Assembly (NCBI RefSeq): GCF_000002985.6
Contig: NC_003279.8
Coordinates: 14,756,001-14,820,000 of the forward strand
DNA: 64,000 nt
Origin: Caenorhabditis elegans
Taxonomy: Eukaryota; Nematoda; Chromadorea; Rhabditida; Rhabditidae
Direction: 5' to 3'
Shown: piece after piece, positions 59,765 through 64,000 of the stretch
Layout: the number at the start of each line of letters is the position of its first letter
How positions within the stretch are numbered: position 1 is the first letter of the stretch
Made by a program: the position numbers and the translations under genes
The notes under the pieces: model-generated
Seen by the model: only the letters and a program-made list of their open reading frames with translations
The model's database searches: none
Told to the model about the DNA's origin: nothing

Positions 59765-62700
59765 TCAACACTCAATGGATTGAATTCCATCTCCAACGAC
59801 CACCAACGTCGATTCTCCAGTCTTCACCATCCCATTTGGCATTCCGATAATCGTTGGAATTCTTGATGACGTGGCACTGGGGGACATTGATGACGTCACT
59901 ACTGCACAGTCCAACGAAACGGTGTGAATTCGATTGCGATCAGTTACAACAATTCCAACAACAGTCGATAGATGAGAATGGATCTTTGTGATTGTAGATG
60001 TGTGATATTTATACACATGTCCGGAATCACATCCGATAATTGTGGAGTCGTCTTCCGGGATGTATGAGATGGAGGTTACACCACTTCGATCCGGCAGTTT
60101 CTGTTAAATTAGAACTATTTTATGGGAAAAAATATTGAAAAGTGGCAATAAATTTGTTTTTCCTAATTACGAATTATTTTTTTGAAATAAATATTTTTTG
60201 AAAATTTCTCTTTATTTTTTAAATAATGTTTCTAGAATTATAACGACCAGAGAATTATAAATACCAATATTTTAAGTATAATAATTCACGAAAAATGGGA
60301 TTTTTTTTGGATATTTTTTTTCGAAAATTTTAACGTAAAATATCTGAAAAATACCAAAATCACTCTAAAACTATCAAAAATACCATATTTAGACGGTATT
60401 TTTTAAATCAGATTTCAAAAAAATTGGGGTTCGACTACCCACTGTGGTGGAAAAATTGTTTCTGAAATTTATTTTTCCAAATATTTTGTGATGCTTATAC
60501 TAACAATATTTTTTTTATTATTTCCAATTTTTGGAGCCACTTCTTCGATTTTGTTTAGAGAAACGAATAATTAGAGAAAAATTTAATTTAGCAATTCCTT
60601 TTTTCTAATCAACATCGGTTTTTCTTTTTGATAAATCCAGTTTCCTGTTTAAAAAAAAAAGTGCTCAAAAGAAGCCGGGAAATCGCACTAATTGCACTAT
60701 TTCAAAATGTTTTTTTTTAAACTCACCACTCGTTGTTTCTCCCTCAGAACTCCATCTTCCAGCAAATCGTAAGTAAGAATATAACTGCCACTGGTTCCAA
60801 CAACGAGCTGCGATTTCGAATAATCCATTTTCGCAGCAATTCCCAAAGAATCTTCAATTTCAATCGAAAACACGGATTCGAGTGATATTCCACCAAAGAC
60901 CTCAATCGTTCCAGATGAATATGAGGCGATGAAATAGGTTTTTTGAGCAATTCGACACGTTTTAACAGCAACAACGCGACCTTCGTCTGGTCGAGACACA
61001 TGGCGAAGTGAAAATACGCTGGAATTCTTGAATTCTAGAGAATTGAACCAGATAATTGAGAGTTTGGATTTTCCGCCGCCTGTGAGAATGTAGACAGTGC
61101 CATTTTCATCAGCTTCATCGTAAATATCCGTGCAAAGTAGATTTTCTCCCACAAATATCGTCAGAATTCTTTTCAAATTGCCATCCGAAATTGACAAGTG
61201 CCCATCAAGGGATACTGTAACTAAATAGTTACTCGATCCAGACGCCGCAACAATTGGAGATGAATGTGCATTGCTAATCCAGTAGTTTTTTGATAGAAAA
61301 TCAATTTTTTGCCGGCATAGCTGCGAATCTCGAATAAAATCGAAATTGAACTTGTTTTCTTCGCTGCCATTCAACTGCCATATTCGATGACCTCCACCAC
61401 AGTATGTTTCGAAGATTGGAAGATTTGTTGTAGAGTTCCAAATGATTAGTGATGTCTGTAAAATAAGATAAGTTAAATAAAAGTGTGTGTTGACGCAGCT
61501 TTTTGTACTCCCCGAGGAGAAGATGGAAGTTTTTTATTCAACATTATAATTTTTGAGGCACCACGTATTCAAGATCGGGTGGGATACCAGATCCGGAAAA
61601 CGTAGATCCGAAATTCCACCAGATCTTGAATCCGTGGTGCCTCAGAAATCAGGAAGTTCCAACAAAAAACTGTAAAATCTTCTCCTCGAGGAGTTCACGA
61701 GATATGAGTAAATCGACTCTTACCCCATAGAATCCAACAATCAAGAGATTTCCTTTCCATTCAATAAACTTTGATGGCCATGCCATTCTGCTTGATGTCG
61801 AGAAGCTTCGAAAATTCATAACCTCCATTTCATAGTTTGTAGTGCCACCACGTATTAACCGAATTGTACTCCAAATTCCAGTTTTGCCAAGTGTCATGAA
61901 TATTGAAGAATTGGGAATTGATCGAATACATGTGACTTCTTTTCCACCAAAAAGTTCAAATGACGTGGAACGCTGGAAATATATAAATTTTCGAAGTTTT
62001 TAGCTGAAATAATTAAATAATATTATCTCCATTTTATTTATCTCATAACTTTCGACTTAAAAAAAACTTTTTCCAAAACCCAAATTTTTGTTTTTCTGGA
62101 GAATTTTATTTACAAATTTCCGAATATTTTTTTTTCTGTAAAACAGAAAAATTCGGAATATATTAATTTTAGATTATTCCTTTAAAAGTGGCGTACTCGA
62201 ATTTTTTAAAATTGCTTTTCAGAAATTTTCCTTTCATTTTTAGATTTTCTCATCTTTACAAGGAAAAATAAATCTCGTTTCATTGTAAAAAAAAAGGAAG
62301 ATTTTAGTGCAAAACTATAATATTCCTTACACTCAAGCTCAGACGAATATCATCGTTCGGTTCATCTAAATCTACATGATACAGCTCTCCATGCGTCGTT
62401 CCAATAACCAATAAATTATCGTGGACTACTGAAATCACTGCCGGAATCATTGATGCATTCTGTGCGCGGAATCTTTTCAGACATCGGATATTCTCAACGT
62501 CGGCAAAGTTGTAGACGTGCTGAAATAGTATGTTTTCCTTCGAATCCCTTCTTCTCTAATTCTTACAATTATTCCATCAATAGTCTTAATTGCCACGTAT
62601 GAGGCGTGACACGTGGCAGAGATGATATTCATTGACAATTTCAATCGATGAACTGACGAAGTTGTGATGACAATCCACGTGTTCTGATGCCACGCTACTA

Positions 62701-63974
62701 CCGAATCATCTGATGACGTCATATGCTTTATATTTGTGCATCGGAATATTATTCGGAGCATTGCATCGGATTCGAAGAGGATTAGCTCACTGTAAGATGA
62801 TTGAGTTGTATGATTTTTTCTTAGAAAATAGTGAAAAGGAGTTCAAATTTCCAAGTCGCCGAATTTTAGACCATTGAATAATTTTAGGCCTTCACAGGAA
62901 TTTAGGCTTTCTGAAGAATTTGTGCAAAATGGTATAAAAATGCAAACTTGGAATTAAATAGTATCTCATTATGCATTTTTTGGATTTTCCAAAAAATAAA
63001 GTCCAATATTAAATTTCGTGTTTGGAGGTTTTTTAAAGTAATTTTAGTCAAAAAAAAACTCACTTATCTGCCGTTAAAATCACTAATTTCCCATTTAAAT
63101 TCGCAAAATTCATCAAATCATCTTTCAAAATTACAATTTTCGATTTCAATGATTGCTGTTCCACGTGAATTTCCAAAAGATCTCCATTTTGAGAGCTGAT
63201 CGCCAGTGTACTATCGTCTATTTTACTGATTTTCTGAATAACACCAATTGGAATTGCAATCTTTTGCCGCAAATCAATCGAACGTTCATCATATTTCCAG
63301 CAGAACAGTGTTTGTTCGATACCGCCCGTGTAGATTCTATAATTGATTGGATCCACGCAAATGGCGAATGGACGGGCTGTATGACCGAATACTGTGCTAA
63401 AAATGGAGAATTGTGTCGATTTACGCAGCAGTTCTCATGTACTCCTCGTGAAGAAGATTTTTTTTTGAATTGTTTTAGTTGAAATCGATAAATTTAAAGT
63501 TAAAAATAAGTATTAGAAAACCAACCAAAGCGGACCACTTTCTCTGTCATCAATTGGCCACATTCGAATTGTTCGATCATCAGAAATTGTGAAAATACGT
63601 GTGGAATCCGTTACAATTGAAAAGATCATTCCCTAAAAATTGGAATAGTATAATTCTTTTTTCGGCCAACAACAAAGCTATTTCCAAGTCAAAAATCGAA
63701 CTTTATGTCCTTTTCTCATAATTGGCTTCTCGTCTTCGTGTGGCTTCCAATCAATTAATTCTCCGATAACACTTCCAAAATACACGTGACAAGATTCTGC
63801 ACTATTTCCGATGATTAGAGAGCAAATTCTGGAAAATTAGGAAATTGTTCCAGTATTATTTTACTAATTTACGCACGATGTGGCAAAGTAATCGCATTGA
63901 ATTTTCGATAAAACGCTCAGATTTGAAGATATGCGAATTGTGAGCGAATTCCTCGATGTTACGGTGATTATTTT
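59765..63974 (-). CDS. WD40 protein, WDR6/Trm734 family (3' part)
   Basis: WDR6/Trm734 partners the FTSJ1/Trm7 methyltransferase that makes 2'-O-methyl at tRNA position 34. Minus exons 63877-63974, 63702-63828, 63526-63632, 63064-63396, 62567-62789, 62331-62519, 61724-61972, 60727-61455 and 59765-60100 read 797 codons in frame; the N-terminus is beyond the right edge. WD features: HVYFGSVIGELIDWKPHE, DSTRIFTISDDRTIRMW, TVFGHTARPF, the family-typical CGGGHRIWQL, and SGVTSISYIPEDDSTIIGCD near the C-terminus with MPNGMVKTGESTLVVVGDG corresponding to the last WDR6 blade. I believe it belongs to the Y54E5 clone region. Family assignment is good; the gene name is not certain. Confidence 0.82.
61488..61720. 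mobile_element. Foldback forming almost a whole WDR6-like intron
   Basis: Intron 61456-61723 is 268 bp. The arms TTGACGCAGC ... GTACTCCCCGAGGAGAAG ... GAGGCACCACGTATTC and GAATCCGTGGTGCCTC ... CTTCTCCTCGAGGAGTTCAC ... GTAAATCGACTC cover all but about 30 bases. The right arm ends three bases from the exon; the GTAAGA donor overlaps the element's end. Confidence 0.8.
63410..63475. repeat. Single arm of the GTCGATTTACG foldback family
   Basis: GTGTCGATTTACGCAGCAGT then GTACTCCTCGTGAAGAAG matches the arms at 20708 and 61500. Only one arm is present, in the intron between exons 63064-63396 and 63526-63632. Confidence 0.6.
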
Positions 63975-64000
63975 CTGAAAAATTGGAAAGTTGTTTGAAG

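Overview
The window is nuclear DNA of Caenorhabditis elegans or a very close relative, by all signs the right arm of chromosome I (the F39B2 / Y54E5 region). Grounds: AT-rich introns, TTTTCAG acceptors placed directly before start codons (trans-splice sites), and intact reading frames that I recognise as mtx-1, dnj-12, rps-26, mtcu-1, sur-2, uev-1, hinf-1 and smp-1. Exon maps below were built by hand from splice sites, reading phase and family similarity. Every complete gene adds up to an integral reading frame.

Layout, left to right. 0-4.6 kb: the 5' end of mtx-1 (minus) diverges from dnj-12 (plus), followed by rps-26 (plus). 4.7-12.9 kb: a minus-strand 7TM receptor of the GPR158/GPR179 type, with introns full of repeats. 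14.7-31.8 kb: three minus-strand genes in the order sur-2 (Mediator MED23), an SH2 plus SOCS-box protein, and mtcu-1 (mitochondrial tRNA-modification GTPase); the order and strand suggest an operon. 32.2-33.5 kb: a minus-strand quinone oxidoreductase (zeta-crystallin type). 34.3-37.9 kb: uev-1 and hinf-1 (plus), a second probable operon. 38.9-42.6 kb: a mitochondrial ribosomal protein S27 homologue and a BORC subunit (BORCS8 type), plus strand. 42.6-51.5 kb: about 9 kb without a gene I can support, holding foldback repeats, a tRNA-like relic, a GC-rich island and a (TC)69 tract; it is the upstream region of smp-1. 51.5-59.3 kb: smp-1 (transmembrane semaphorin). 59.8-64.0 kb: the 3' part of a minus-strand WD40 gene of the WDR6 family, running off the right edge.

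The genes are mostly unrelated housekeeping functions (chaperone, ribosome, mitochondrial translation and tRNA modification, ubiquitin, transcription), with three signalling genes (receptor, SOCS, semaphorin). mtcu-1, the S27 homologue, mtx-1 and the WDR6 homologue all touch mitochondria or tRNA/translation.

The most unusual content is repetitive. A family of short elements with inverted ends related to CAGGGGTGGGCGGCAAAC and interiors built from AATTTGCCGG-type units is scattered through introns. At three loci the interior has grown into a 34-35 bp minisatellite or higher-order array. Long foldbacks fill several introns, including one that makes up almost a whole intron of the WDR6 gene. No unknown multi-gene system is evident.
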